Shown here: positions 15,679-23,463 of the stretch, one piece after another | How the letters are laid out: the number at the start of each line of letters is the position of its first letter | How positions within the stretch are numbered: position 1 is the first letter of the stretch | NCBI RefSeq assembly: GCF_001500025.1 | Contig: NZ_LQIW01000048.1 | Span: forward strand, 219,169 to 283,168 | Source: Mycobacterium sp. IS-1590 | GTDB taxonomy: Bacteria; Actinomycetota; Actinomycetes; Mycobacteriales; Mycobacteriaceae | Reading direction: 5' to 3' | DNA length: 64,000 nucleotides | Notes under the pieces: generated by a model | Told to the model about the DNA's origin: nothing | Seen by the model: only the letters and a program-made list of their open reading frames with translations | Database searches by the model: none | Program-made: the position numbers and the translations under genes

Positions 15679-16752
15679 ATGCGCAGAGTGGTCCAATTTT
15701 CCACCGGCAACGTCGGGCAGCACTCGTTGCGGGCGCTCCTCGGGCGGCCCGATCTCGAGCTTGTCGGGGTACACGCCGCCAACCCGGACAAGATCGGCCG
15801 CGACGCCGCCGAGTTGTGCGGACTGAGCGATCCGACCGGCGTCACCGCGACCGACGACATCGACGCGCTGATCGCGCTGAAACCGGATTGCGTCGTCTAC
15901 ACCGCCTTGGGCGAGACGCGGCCGATGGAGGCGATCGAGGAGATGTCGCGCTTCCTGGCCGCCGGGATCAACGTGGTCGGCACATCGCTGGTATGGCTGG
16001 TGACACCTCGGCAGATCGACGACTGGCTGCGGGTGCCGCTGGAAGAGGCTTGCGCGGCGGGCAATTCGTCGCTCTACGTCAACGGCATCGATCCGGGATA
16101 CTCCGGTGACACCGCGGTACTGGCCGCCTTGAGCCTGGTGACCCGTGCCGAATCGGTCACGGTGCAGGAAGTCTTCGACTACGGCAACTACGACGACTAC
16201 GAGTACACCGGTACCGCAATGGGATTCGGCACCACTGTCGACGACGAGCTCGCGATGGCATTCCAGCCCGGGGTTATCACCACGATGTTCGGTGGGCTGG
16301 TGCGAAACATCGCCCACCACCTCGGTGTCGAACTCGACGATGTCACGCAGCGATTCGAGCCCTGGTACGCCGACCGGCGCATCGAATGCAAGATGATGAC
16401 CGTCGAACCCGGGGGGCTCGCCGGGGTGCGGTTCGCCGCCGAGGGAATCCGCGGTGGCGCGCCCCTGATCACCGTCGAGCACACCACCCGGCTTACACCG
16501 GCGGCCGCGCCGGACTGGGAATACCCACCCGAGGGTCACTCCGGCGTCCACAAGGTGATCGTGGAAGGCGAGCCGCGCATCGAAGTGAATACGCTGCTGT
16601 CTCATCCGGTACTCGATGTCACCGAGGCCGGATGCGTCTCAACCGCGGCCCGCGTCGTCAACGTCATCGACTGGGTGTGCCGCGCCCCGCAGGGCATCAT
16701 CGCCGTCGAGGACATCCCGCCGGCCGAAATGGTCCGCGGACTGGTGTGGTGA
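15679..16752 (+). CDS. NAD(P)-dependent dehydrogenase, 2,4-diaminopentanoate dehydrogenase-like (paralogue 3)
   Basis: A 357-residue protein starting MRRVVQFSTGNVGQHSLRAL, the same Rossmann turn as the genes at 5669 and 6720. It also shares the DKIGRDAAELCGL and VTATDDIDAL segments. It is the most divergent of the three copies. It follows the SDR by 16 bases, and its stop overlaps the next start by GTGA, so the three genes form an operon. The reaction is unknown, but repeated recruitment of this family to one locus suggests several oxidations of related intermediates. Confidence 0.8.
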   Translation: MRRVVQFSTGNVGQHSLRALLGRPDLELVGVHAANPDKIGRDAAELCGLSDPTGVTATDDIDALIALKPDCVVYTALGETRPMEAIEEMSRFLAAGINVVGTSLVWLVTPRQIDDWLRVPLEEACAAGNSSLYVNGIDPGYSGDTAVLAALSLVTRAESVTVQEVFDYGNYDDYEYTGTAMGFGTTVDDELAMAFQPGVITTMFGGLVRNIAHHLGVELDDVTQRFEPWYADRRIECKMMTVEPGGLAGVRFAAEGIRGGAPLITVEHTTRLTPAAAPDWEYPPEGHSGVHKVIVEGEPRIEVNTLLSHPVLDVTEAGCVSTAARVVNVIDWVCRAPQGIIAVEDIPPAEMVRGLVW

Positions 16753-17009
16753 GCGCAGGGTCGCAGCCACCAGTGATGAACAGTCTCGTTCCGACCACCG
16801 TCGGCCAGGCCCGCTGGCTGATCCTCGGCGGAGTCGTCGCCATCGCGCTCGGCATCGTGCGCGGCTACACCTTCTTCGCGCACGGCGGCCTGATTTTCCT
16901 CGTGCTGGGTGTGCTTTTCCTGAGCATCGGCGTGGCATCGATTCTTGCCTCGGTGCAACGACTCCGGCTCGGAGACCCACCGCGTGGCGACGCGGCCGGC
17001 CGCCCCTGA
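16749..17009 (+). CDS. small membrane protein, two predicted spans
   Basis: An 86-residue protein starting at GTG 16749, which overlaps the stop of the dehydrogenase (GTGA); ATG 16776 is an alternative. Two hydrophobic helices (about 21-37 and 46-66) are separated by a short turn. No family is recognised. A strong hairpin follows directly after the stop, so it ends the operon. Confidence 0.6.
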   Translation: MSAGSQPPVMNSLVPTTVGQARWLILGGVVAIALGIVRGYTFFAHGGLIFLVLGVLFLSIGVASILASVQRLRLGDPPRGDAAGRP

Positions 17010-17034
17010 GTGCGCGTCAGCCAACGACGCGCAC
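17010..17034. terminator. hairpin between convergent operons
   Basis: GTGCGCGTC and GACGCGCAC form a perfect 9-bp stem around a 7-base loop, between the stop of the small membrane protein and the end of the convergent amidohydrolase. There is no T-run on either strand, as is common for mycobacterial terminators. It could serve both directions. Confidence 0.6.
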
Positions 17035-17042
17035 GTCAGGTC

Positions 17043-18305
17043 TCACGCCCTGGCGAGCTGCTTCTGCTCGTAGAGCCGCGCCCACTCCTTGCGCGGCCGG
17101 ATCGAGACGTCGACGTCGGTTGCCTTGGCGCGCAACGCACCCGCGGTCGCCTGCTCCTTAAGGGTAAGTTTGAACGGGTCCCAACTGAAGAACCGGCAGG
17201 AGTTCTCCCACGTGATCTTGTTGATGTCGGAATCCGACGCCCCCACGGCGTCGAGCTCGGCCAGCACCTGCTCGGGCGCGTCGGGCCAGAAGCAGTCTGA
17301 GTGCGGGTAATCGCACTCCCACGCGATGATGTCGATACCGATCTCGTGGCGCAGCTTCAGCGAGGTCTTGTCGGTGACGTAGCAGGCCAGCGAGTGCTCG
17401 CGGAACACGTCGGACGGCAGCTTGTCCCCGAAGTCGCGTCGCAGCCACTTCTGGTTGGTGTAGTGGCGGTCGCTGCGGTCCAGGTAGAACGGGATCCAGC
17501 CGATACCGCCTTCGGAGAAGGCGAATTTGAGGTCCGGATAGTTGCGCATCGCCGGACCCCACAACAGGTCCTGTGCGCACATCGCCGAGACCTGGGTGGC
17601 CAGGATGATCAGGTTGTCGATCGGGGCGTTGGGCGCCATGCTGATCGCGCCGAAGCCGGTCCCGATGTGCAGGCACATCACCACGTTCTCTTCGGAGAGC
17701 GTACGGAACACCGGGCCCCAGTACTCTTCGTCGTGATAGCTCGGAAGGCCTTCGAGGTGGGGCAGTTCCGGCATGGTCACCGCTCGACACCCCTTGGCCG
17801 CGACCCTGCGGATCTCGTTGCACATCCCCTCCGGCGTCCACGTCGGCAGGATCGCGATCGGGATGAAGCGGTCCGGATAGGACCCGGCCCACTCGTCGAT
17901 GTGCCAGTCGTTGTAGGCCGACACCATCACCAGGGTGACGTCTTCGCGGGTCATGTTGAGATGGCGTGCGGAAAACCCGGTGAACGTCGGGAAGCACATC
18001 GAGGCCAGGATGCCGTTGCGGTTCATGTCGCGGACCCGCTCGTGCACGTCGTACACACCCGGCCGCATCTCGGCGAACCCGGCCGGATCCCGGCCCCACT
18101 CCTCGGCCGGCCACGACACCACCGCGTTCAGCCCGCTGACACCCTGCGGGCGGCCCTGATACATCCACTGATCGACGCCCTTGTCGTCGGTCACCACGAT
18201 CGGCGCCTCGTCCTTGTACTTGGCCGGGACATGCCGCAGGAACATGTCGGGCGGTTCCACGACGTGGTCATCGATGCTCACCAGGATCAGGTCGTCAACG
18301 TTCAT
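17043..18305 (-). CDS. amidohydrolase-2 family (ACMS decarboxylase-like metal-dependent hydrolase)
   Basis: A 420-residue protein of the amidohydrolase-2 family. It begins with SIDDHVVEP, the DxH metal-binding strand, and later has a conserved NDWHIDEW, EGGIGWIPF and CDYPHSD. Relatives are decarboxylases or hydrolases of aromatic and ring-fission acids and use a single divalent metal. A paralogue lies in the second catabolic block at 58712-59884 with the same motifs in order. ATG 18305 is the start. The gene is divergent from an AraC regulator with only 24 bases between, so the two are probably controlled together. Confidence 0.85.
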   Translation of the reverse strand: MNVDDLILVSIDDHVVEPPDMFLRHVPAKYKDEAPIVVTDDKGVDQWMYQGRPQGVSGLNAVVSWPAEEWGRDPAGFAEMRPGVYDVHERVRDMNRNGILASMCFPTFTGFSARHLNMTREDVTLVMVSAYNDWHIDEWAGSYPDRFIPIAILPTWTPEGMCNEIRRVAAKGCRAVTMPELPHLEGLPSYHDEEYWGPVFRTLSEENVVMCLHIGTGFGAISMAPNAPIDNLIILATQVSAMCAQDLLWGPAMRNYPDLKFAFSEGGIGWIPFYLDRSDRHYTNQKWLRRDFGDKLPSDVFREHSLACYVTDKTSLKLRHEIGIDIIAWECDYPHSDCFWPDAPEQVLAELDAVGASDSDINKITWENSCRFFSWDPFKLTLKEQATAGALRAKATDVDVSIRPRKEWARLYEQKQLARA

Positions 18306-18329
18306 ACCCCAGTAGTACCGTCTAGCCCC

Positions 18330-19181
18330 ATGACCGTCTCTGCGCTATCGGACAGAGGTTTTGCCCAACCGGCCAACATGGCGGCCGGCGCGAACCGACG
18401 CGTCATCGACCTGCGGCGAGGCGGTCGAGCGCTGGGCGGCAGCTATCTATATGAGGGCGATGCGCTGATCACCGGTTGGCACTCGCACGACGTGCACCAG
18501 ATCGAGTACGCGCTCGGCGGGGTCGTCGAGGTGGAAACCGACTCGGCGCACTACCTTCTGCCGCCGCAGCAGGCCGCATGGATTCCCGTGGGTCTCGACC
18601 ATCAGGCGACCATGAACCCCGACGTCCGGACCGTCGCGGTGATGTTCGACCCGCAGTTGATCCCGCATGCCGGCGACCGGGCGCGCATCCTGGCGGTGTC
18701 CCCACTGATCCGCGAAATGATGATCTACGCGCTGCGCTGGCCCATCGACCGCGCCGAAGGCGACGAGATCTCCGACGCGTTCTTCCGCACGCTGGCCAAT
18801 CTCGTGACCGAGGCACTCGACCACGAGGCGCCGTTGAGCCTGCCCACGTCCGAGCATCCGATCGTCGCCGCCGCAATGGCCTACACCAAGGAGCATCTCG
18901 ACGGTGTCACCGCCGAAGAGGTGAGCCGGGCCGTTTCGGTGTCCGAACGCACGCTCCGGCGGCTGTTCCAGGATTCGGTCGGGTTGTCCTGGCGCACATA
19001 CCTTCTGCACGCCCGCATGCTGAAGGCCATGGCATTGCTGGCCGCGCCGGGTCAGTCGGTGCAGGAGACGTCGTCGGCGGTCGGCTTCGACAGCCTCAGT
19101 TCCTTCACCCGGGCCTTCACTCAGTTCTGCGGGGAGACGCCGACGAGCTACCGCAAGCGGGTGGGCGGCACATCGCTGTAA
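18330..19181 (+). CDS. AraC-family transcriptional regulator
   Basis: A 283-residue regulator with an N-terminal cupin-like sensing domain (GWHSHDVHQIEYALGG) and a C-terminal double helix-turn-helix (SVSERTLRRLFQDSVG and VGFDSLSSFTRAFTQFCG). A TACCGT hexamer ends eight bases before ATG 18330, which suggests a leaderless transcript. The gene is divergent from the amidohydrolase and likely governs it. The two HTH helices are complete, so it should be functional; the inducer is unknown. Confidence 0.87.
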   Translation: MTVSALSDRGFAQPANMAAGANRRVIDLRRGGRALGGSYLYEGDALITGWHSHDVHQIEYALGGVVEVETDSAHYLLPPQQAAWIPVGLDHQATMNPDVRTVAVMFDPQLIPHAGDRARILAVSPLIREMMIYALRWPIDRAEGDEISDAFFRTLANLVTEALDHEAPLSLPTSEHPIVAAAMAYTKEHLDGVTAEEVSRAVSVSERTLRRLFQDSVGLSWRTYLLHARMLKAMALLAAPGQSVQETSSAVGFDSLSSFTRAFTQFCGETPTSYRKRVGGTSL

Positions 19182-19190
19182 AAGGCAGCG

Positions 19191-19820
19191 TCACGACTCG
19201 TCGCGCATCTGGCCATCGCGAAGCAGCGCGTTCACCGCGCTCCCCCATCGCTGAAGTTGGGCGGGGGTGTCGAACGGTTCGGTGAGGTGACGCTCGATGT
19301 GGTCGCGCAGGATCCAGGCGCCCAGGGCCAACACCAGCGGGTTGAGTGCACCCCACGTCGGGTCGAGGTCGGGGCGGGTCAGCCCGGCTTCCCTGCGCGC
19401 CTGCCAGCGCTGAGCGCCGACGGCGGCGAGCGAGTCGAACACCTGCGTGCCGAGCGAACTCCCGTCGGTCAGCGCACGTACGACATATGCGACCACATCG
19501 GGTTCGTCGGCCACCAAGGACGTCACGCGGTCCCCCACGTCGGTGATGGAGTCCACCGTTGATTCGGGCATGCGCTGCATGAGTGCGGTATTCATCACCC
19601 CGAGCACGTGGTCGTCGACGGCCTTGATCAGGTTGGCTTTCGTTTCGAAGTGGTGCTGGACCAACCCCAGCGAGACGCCGGCTTCCGCCGCGACTGCGCG
19701 AAGCGACGTCGCCGACGTGCCGCGAGCCGCAAAGCACTGAAGCGCCGCATCGCGAATCCGTTCGACGCTCGAACGCTGATGCTTCTCGGAGGCGTGTTGC
19801 CCCGTCGACGCCGCCGTCAT
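19191..19820 (-). CDS. TetR-family regulator
   Basis: A 209-residue TetR-type protein with an N-terminal helix-turn-helix (RIRDAALQCFAARGTSATS, then AGVSLGLVQHHFETKANL). ATG 19820 is the likely start. It is divergent from the WhiB gene, and two near-identical 16-base palindromes (19861-19900) lie between them. These are probably its operators and would let it control both itself and the WhiB gene. It is unlike the paired TetRs at 12.8-14.8 kb. Confidence 0.87.
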   Translation of the reverse strand: MTAASTGQHASEKHQRSSVERIRDAALQCFAARGTSATSLRAVAAEAGVSLGLVQHHFETKANLIKAVDDHVLGVMNTALMQRMPESTVDSITDVGDRVTSLVADEPDVVAYVVRALTDGSSLGTQVFDSLAAVGAQRWQARREAGLTRPDLDPTWGALNPLVLALGAWILRDHIERHLTEPFDTPAQLQRWGSAVNALLRDGQMRDES

Positions 19821-19860
19821 CGATACCCGCAGGTCTGAGTGCTCACCCCCACACAGTAGC

Positions 19861-19900
19861 CAATACGCATGTATTGTCGGAAACCGATACGCGTGTATTG
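19861..19900. promoter_or_regulatory. twin TetR operators between tetR and whiB
   Basis: CAATACGCATGTATTG (19861-19876) and CGATACGCGTGTATTG (19885-19900) agree at 14 of 16 positions and share the core ATAC-n4-GTAT. They are spaced 24 bases apart, about two helical turns, which suits two dimers on one face. They overlap the region where both divergent promoters must lie. Confidence 0.75.
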
Positions 19901-19944
19901 TCACCCTCGTGGCGGAGGACCGTCCCGACCGAAAGGAAACGCAG

Positions 19945-20259
19945 ATGCCCGTCGACGAGCGGCTGAATGGCCGGACGACGCGCCCCGTTGCGGTCAACGC
20001 GCCCCAGGACACGGCGCTCGGCGCCTGCATTCAGGACCCCGACCGGTGGGCCCTCGGGGCCGACGAGGGCGCCAAGGAGCTGTGCCGGACATGTCCTCGC
20101 CGTTGGCTCTGCGCCCAGGAGGCGTGTCAGACACCCGGAGCGGTCGGGGTGTGGGCCGGCATCTACATTCCGGACACCGGCCGGGCACGCCAGTTCGCGT
20201 TGCGGCAACTACAGTCGCTGGCCGAACGCAATGGATTCACCGTCCGAAAGGCGGGCTGA
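19945..20259 (+). CDS. whiB6: WhiB-family iron-sulfur regulator, WhiB6-like
   Basis: A 104-residue WhiB protein. The four cluster ligands are Cys28, Cys47, Cys50 and Cys56 (CRTCPRRWLC), followed by the GVWAG turn. CIQDPDRW, CPRRWLCA and LAERNG closely match WhiB6 as I recall it from M. tuberculosis. WhiB proteins carry a redox- and NO-sensitive [4Fe-4S] cluster and act with sigma factors. ATG 19945 follows an AGGAAA site; a GTG at 19909 would add twelve unconserved residues. No ESX-1 genes are nearby, unlike the usual whiB6 setting. The paralogue assignment is less sure than the family. Confidence 0.8.
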   Translation: MPVDERLNGRTTRPVAVNAPQDTALGACIQDPDRWALGADEGAKELCRTCPRRWLCAQEACQTPGAVGVWAGIYIPDTGRARQFALRQLQSLAERNGFTVRKAG

Positions 20260-20346
20260 ACCGCATCTTTCAGGCCGCGGGTTTCACTGGCGTTGCCAGC
20301 GGGCAACCTCAGCGCAACCGATTCCGTGAGCCACCAGGAGACCCCG

Positions 20347-20565
20347 ATGCGCGAGCGCGCTCTCGCCCCCGCCGACAACCCGACCGCCGAGGCGATCGCC
20401 ACCACCGGCCTCTTTTTGATCTTCACCGCAATCATCGCGGTCGCCGTGAGCCTGTCGAGTTGGGGTGCCTCCGACGCACCGTTGGCCGCCGCCGCGGGGC
20501 TCGTGGCCGTGGTCAGCTTCACTGCCAGCCTGCTGTGCTTCGGCAAGCAGAGCGCAGACGACTGA
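20347..20565 (+). CDS. small membrane protein, two predicted spans
   Basis: A 72-residue protein from ATG 20347 with AGGAG seven bases upstream. The first 18 residues are polar and two hydrophobic helices follow (about 20-38 and 46-66). No family is recognised. It may be transcribed with whiB, which ends 87 bases upstream. Confidence 0.6.
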   Translation: MRERALAPADNPTAEAIATTGLFLIFTAIIAVAVSLSSWGASDAPLAAAAGLVAVVSFTASLLCFGKQSADD

Positions 20566-20600
20566 CGCGCGCCGGTACACGCCTGCGATGATGGCCGGTT

Positions 20601-21092
20601 ATGGCCCGCTGGTATCCCCTGGCATCCGCTGACGCTGACTTCTTGGCGTCGGCTCCCCACGTCTTCCGCTACGAGAAGCGCTACGCCGCGACCCCGGAGC
20701 AGGTGTGGAAATCGCTGACTTCGGACGAGTCGCTGGCGGCGTGGGGGCCCGCGGTCAAGAACGTCACCTGGACCTCACCGCGTCCGTTCGGAGTCGGGAC
20801 GACCCGTGACGTGACCGCCCTCGGCGGCGCCGTCCTACGTGAACGCTTCTTCGAATGGGACGAGGGCCATCAGAAGTCCTTCTACGTCTACGAGTCGACG
20901 TTGCCGCTGTTCAAACGCTTCGCCGAGGATTACATCGTCGAGGCCGACGGCGAGCAGACACGGTTCACCTGGGTCGTCGCGATCGAACCGAAGAACGCGA
21001 TGAGCGTGCCCGTCAAAGTATTGGCGCCGCTACTCAAGGCAGGCTTCGGGCGCATTCCCAGCGACGGGCAGAAGTACTTCGCCGCTAGGTGA
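20601..21092 (+). CDS. SRPBCC / polyketide cyclase-like protein
   Basis: A 163-residue protein of the START-like hydrophobic-pocket fold. YEKRYAATPEQVWKSLT is the typical first strand and helix, and the C-terminal long helix is VPVKVLAPLLKAGFGRI. Such proteins bind lipids or act as cyclases or toxin-like components; no catalytic residue can be assigned. ATG 20601 is the only reasonable start. It is followed after 5 bases by an oppositely oriented tRNA gene. Confidence 0.7.
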   Translation: MARWYPLASADADFLASAPHVFRYEKRYAATPEQVWKSLTSDESLAAWGPAVKNVTWTSPRPFGVGTTRDVTALGGAVLRERFFEWDEGHQKSFYVYESTLPLFKRFAEDYIVEADGEQTRFTWVVAIEPKNAMSVPVKVLAPLLKAGFGRIPSDGQKYFAAR

Positions 21093-21097
21093 GTTCG

Positions 21098-21181
21098 TGC
21101 GGGCGGTGGGACTCGAACCCACACGTTCTTTCGAACACCGGCACCTAAAGCCGGCGCGTCAGCCAATTGCGCCACGCCCGC
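21098..21181 (-). tRNA. tRNA-Leu (anticodon UAG)
   Basis: On the minus strand the 7-bp acceptor stem GCGGGCG/CGCCCGC, a D arm, an anticodon stem CCGGC/GCCGG around a loop reading TTTAGGT (anticodon TAG), a long type-II variable arm (TGTTCGAAAGAACG) and a T arm with GGTTCGAGTCC all fold properly. The long variable arm and TAG anticodon identify leucine. CCA is not encoded. It marks the boundary between the accessory left block and the conserved core. Confidence 0.95.
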
Positions 21182-21275
21182 AGCGAGTGTCGATGCTACT
21201 CCGCGCCTCCCGCACACCTGTCGGACCGCCTCGACGAGTTCGTCGGCCCCAAGGACGTCGCGGTACCGTTGGAAG

Positions 21276-21653
21276 GTGTCCACTACACGGCGTAGGAGGC
21301 CGGCGCTCATCGCTTTGGTGATCGTCGGGGCCGTCGGCTGCCTTGCGCTGGCGTGGTGGCAGTGGACCCGCTTCGAGTCGGCCTCGGGCAGCTTCCAGAA
21401 TCTCGGCTACGCGATGCAGTGGCCGCTGTTCGCCGGCTTCGTCGTGTACGCCTACTACAAATTCGTGCGCTACGAGGAAGCTCCCCCCGAGCCCGCGAAA
21501 CGCGATCTCACCGAGATCCCCGAGGATCTGCTCCCGCAAAAGCCCTCAGCGACAACCCGATTCGACGACGATGTCGACGACCCCGCACTGCGCGAGTACA
21601 ACGCCTACCTGGCCGAGCTCGCCGAGAAGGACAAGGAACACCCGGCCACATGA
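21276..21653 (+). CDS. lprD: LprD-like membrane protein
   Basis: A 125-residue protein matching the M. tuberculosis protein named LprD: an N-terminal RRRRPALIALVIVGAVGCLAL segment, a second hydrophobic stretch, and a conserved EYNAYLAELA tail. The single Cys lies in GAVGC, a poor lipobox, so lipidation is doubtful and the protein may simply be two-span. The GTG start at 21276 has TACCGT ending six bases upstream, suggesting a leaderless message. Its stop overlaps the following gene (ATGA). Function unknown. Confidence 0.8.
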   Translation: MSTTRRRRPALIALVIVGAVGCLALAWWQWTRFESASGSFQNLGYAMQWPLFAGFVVYAYYKFVRYEEAPPEPAKRDLTEIPEDLLPQKPSATTRFDDDVDDPALREYNAYLAELAEKDKEHPAT

Positions 21654-21982
21654 CCGAACCGCCGATCACCTCCGCCGAAAACGTCCGCAAGGCACTCCTG
21701 GGCTACCGGGTGCTGGCCTGGACGACGGGCATCTGGCTCATCGCGCTCTGCTACGAGATGGTGATGAAGTACGTCTACCACGTCGAAGGCCTGAACTGGA
21801 TCGCGGTGGTCCACGGCTGGGTCTACTTCGTGTATCTGCTCTTCACCGCCAACCTCGCGGTCAAGGTGCGCTGGCCGATCGGAAAGACCATCGGCGTCCT
21901 GCTCGCGGGCACCATTCCGCTCGTCGGCATCATCGTCGAGCAGGTCCAGACCAGGGAGATCAAAGACCGCTACGGTCTGTAG
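21650..21982 (+). CDS. DUF3817 membrane protein (Rv1342c-like)
   Basis: A 110-residue protein with three hydrophobic segments, typical of DUF3817. GYRVLAWTTGIWLIALCYE, HGWVYF and LAVKVRWPIGKT are shared with the M. tuberculosis neighbour of lprD. It is translationally coupled to lprD (ATGA). Its last 23 bases overlap the convergent MFS gene. Function unknown. A second DUF3817 protein is at 45629-46012. Confidence 0.8.
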   Translation: MTEPPITSAENVRKALLGYRVLAWTTGIWLIALCYEMVMKYVYHVEGLNWIAVVHGWVYFVYLLFTANLAVKVRWPIGKTIGVLLAGTIPLVGIIVEQVQTREIKDRYGL

Positions 21983-23420
21983 CCAGCGCCAGATCCGGTT
22001 CTGATTCGTTCATTTCACCGAGTTTCGGGATCGCGAGCGCAGTGAGCGCGGCCACGACGGCCGCACCGGCTGCGATCAGCAGCGCGACCCGCAAACCGGC
22101 CAACGACGGCACCTCGTGCCCGGCCACCGTCGTGGTCATCACCGTCAGCACCGCACCGATCACCGCGCTGGAGATCGATGTGCCCAGCGAGCGCGCGAGC
22201 GCGTTGATTCCGTTGGCAGCGGCCGTTTCCGACACCGGCACGGCGGCATTGATCAACGCGGGTAACGACGAGAACGCGAAACCCACGCCGATGCTGACCA
22301 TCACGTTGAACACGCACAGCTGCCACGCACTGTTCATCAGCACCAGCCCCGACAGGTACCCGGCGGCCACCACGGTCGACCCGACGAACAAGGTGAACCG
22401 AGGCCCGCGCACATCGGCGATCCGAGCCGCCACCGGCGACGTCAACATCATCGCCAACCCGCCGGGCGCCATCCACAGACCCGTCTGCAGCAGCGACTGG
22501 CCGAGTCCGTAGCCCGAGCCCGCCGGTAGCTCGAGGATCTGCGGCGCGATCAACGACATCGCGAACAGCGAGAAGCCCACCGCGATCGACGCCAGATTCG
22601 TCGTCAGCACCGGCCGTTTCAGCGTGGTGCGAAGATCGACGATCGGGGCAGCCGTCCGGAACTGCCACAGCGCGAACAACCCGAAGATCACCACCGACGA
22701 GCCGAACATCGTCACGGTGATCGCGCTGGTCCAACCCCAGCTTCCGCCCTTGGAGATGCCCAGCAGCAGCGTGACGAGCCCGCCGGCGAGACCGATCGCG
22801 CCCAGCGCGTCGAAGCGGTCGGCCGACACCGAGGGCAGCCGCGGTACCAGCGCGGCGAACGACACCGCCGACATCACCCCCAGTGCGGCGCCGAACCAGA
22901 ACAACGCGCTCCAGTCGAAGCGATCGGCGATCATCGCCGACAGCGGAAGACCAAGCGCCCCACCCACACCCAGCGATGCGCTCATCAGTCCCATCGCGGT
23001 GCCGACCCGATGAGCCGGCACCGATGCGCGCATCACGCTGATGCCCAGCGGGATGATCGGCATCCCGAAGCCCTGCAGCCCGCGACCGATGATCACCGGG
23101 ACCAGCGCCGTCGTCGTCGCCGCGATCAACGATCCGACCGTGAGCAGTACGGCGCAGATGATCAAAATGGGCTTGGGCCCGTACATGTCGCCGAGCCTGC
23201 CGAACATCGGTGTGGCGACGGCCGCCGTGAGCAACGTCGCGGTGATCACCCACGACGCGTTGGACGCGCTGGTGTCCAGCAGCGTGGGCAGTTCGGGAAT
23301 GAGCGGGATGACCAGCGTCTGCATCAGGGACACGCTGATGCCCGCCGCCGCGAGCACCGCCACGACGATCGCCGGGTGCCGCGTTCTGCCGACATCGGCT
23401 TGGGCGGGGGCGCGGCGCAC
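21960..23420 (-). CDS. DHA2-type MFS drug:H+ antiporter
   Basis: A 486-residue exporter with about 14 predicted spans. Motifs include LGDMYGPKP (loop 2-3) and GRGLQGFG (TM4), as in drug efflux proteins of the DHA2 family. The start is taken as GTG 23420, about 25 bases downstream of a TATAGA box; the frame extends further upstream with poor sequence. It is convergent with the DUF3817 gene. Substrates are unknown, with cationic dyes and antiseptics being usual for the family. Confidence 0.87.
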   Translation of the reverse strand: MRRAPAQADVGRTRHPAIVVAVLAAAGISVSLMQTLVIPLIPELPTLLDTSASNASWVITATLLTAAVATPMFGRLGDMYGPKPILIICAVLLTVGSLIAATTTALVPVIIGRGLQGFGMPIIPLGISVMRASVPAHRVGTAMGLMSASLGVGGALGLPLSAMIADRFDWSALFWFGAALGVMSAVSFAALVPRLPSVSADRFDALGAIGLAGGLVTLLLGISKGGSWGWTSAITVTMFGSSVVIFGLFALWQFRTAAPIVDLRTTLKRPVLTTNLASIAVGFSLFAMSLIAPQILELPAGSGYGLGQSLLQTGLWMAPGGLAMMLTSPVAARIADVRGPRFTLFVGSTVVAAGYLSGLVLMNSAWQLCVFNVMVSIGVGFAFSSLPALINAAVPVSETAAANGINALARSLGTSISSAVIGAVLTVMTTTVAGHEVPSLAGLRVALLIAAGAAVVAALTALAIPKLGEMNESEPDLALATDRSGL

Positions 23421-23445
23421 CCCGGGGATGCTACCGCTTAGTTGA

Positions 23446-23451
23446 TCTATA
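23446..23451 (-). promoter_or_regulatory. possible -10 box of the DHA2 exporter gene
   Basis: On the minus strand TATAGA lies in an AT-rich patch (TTTTGTATAGATCAACT) that is unusual in this GC-rich region, about 25 bases upstream of the exporter GTG and after the rdgB stop. No clear -35 is seen. Confidence 0.4.
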
Positions 23452-23463
23452 CAAAATTCGCGC

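Noticed and set aside
21276..21653. Firm lipoprotein call for LprD
   Set aside because: The residues before the Cys (GAVG) do not fit the lipobox well; the name is kept by homology only.
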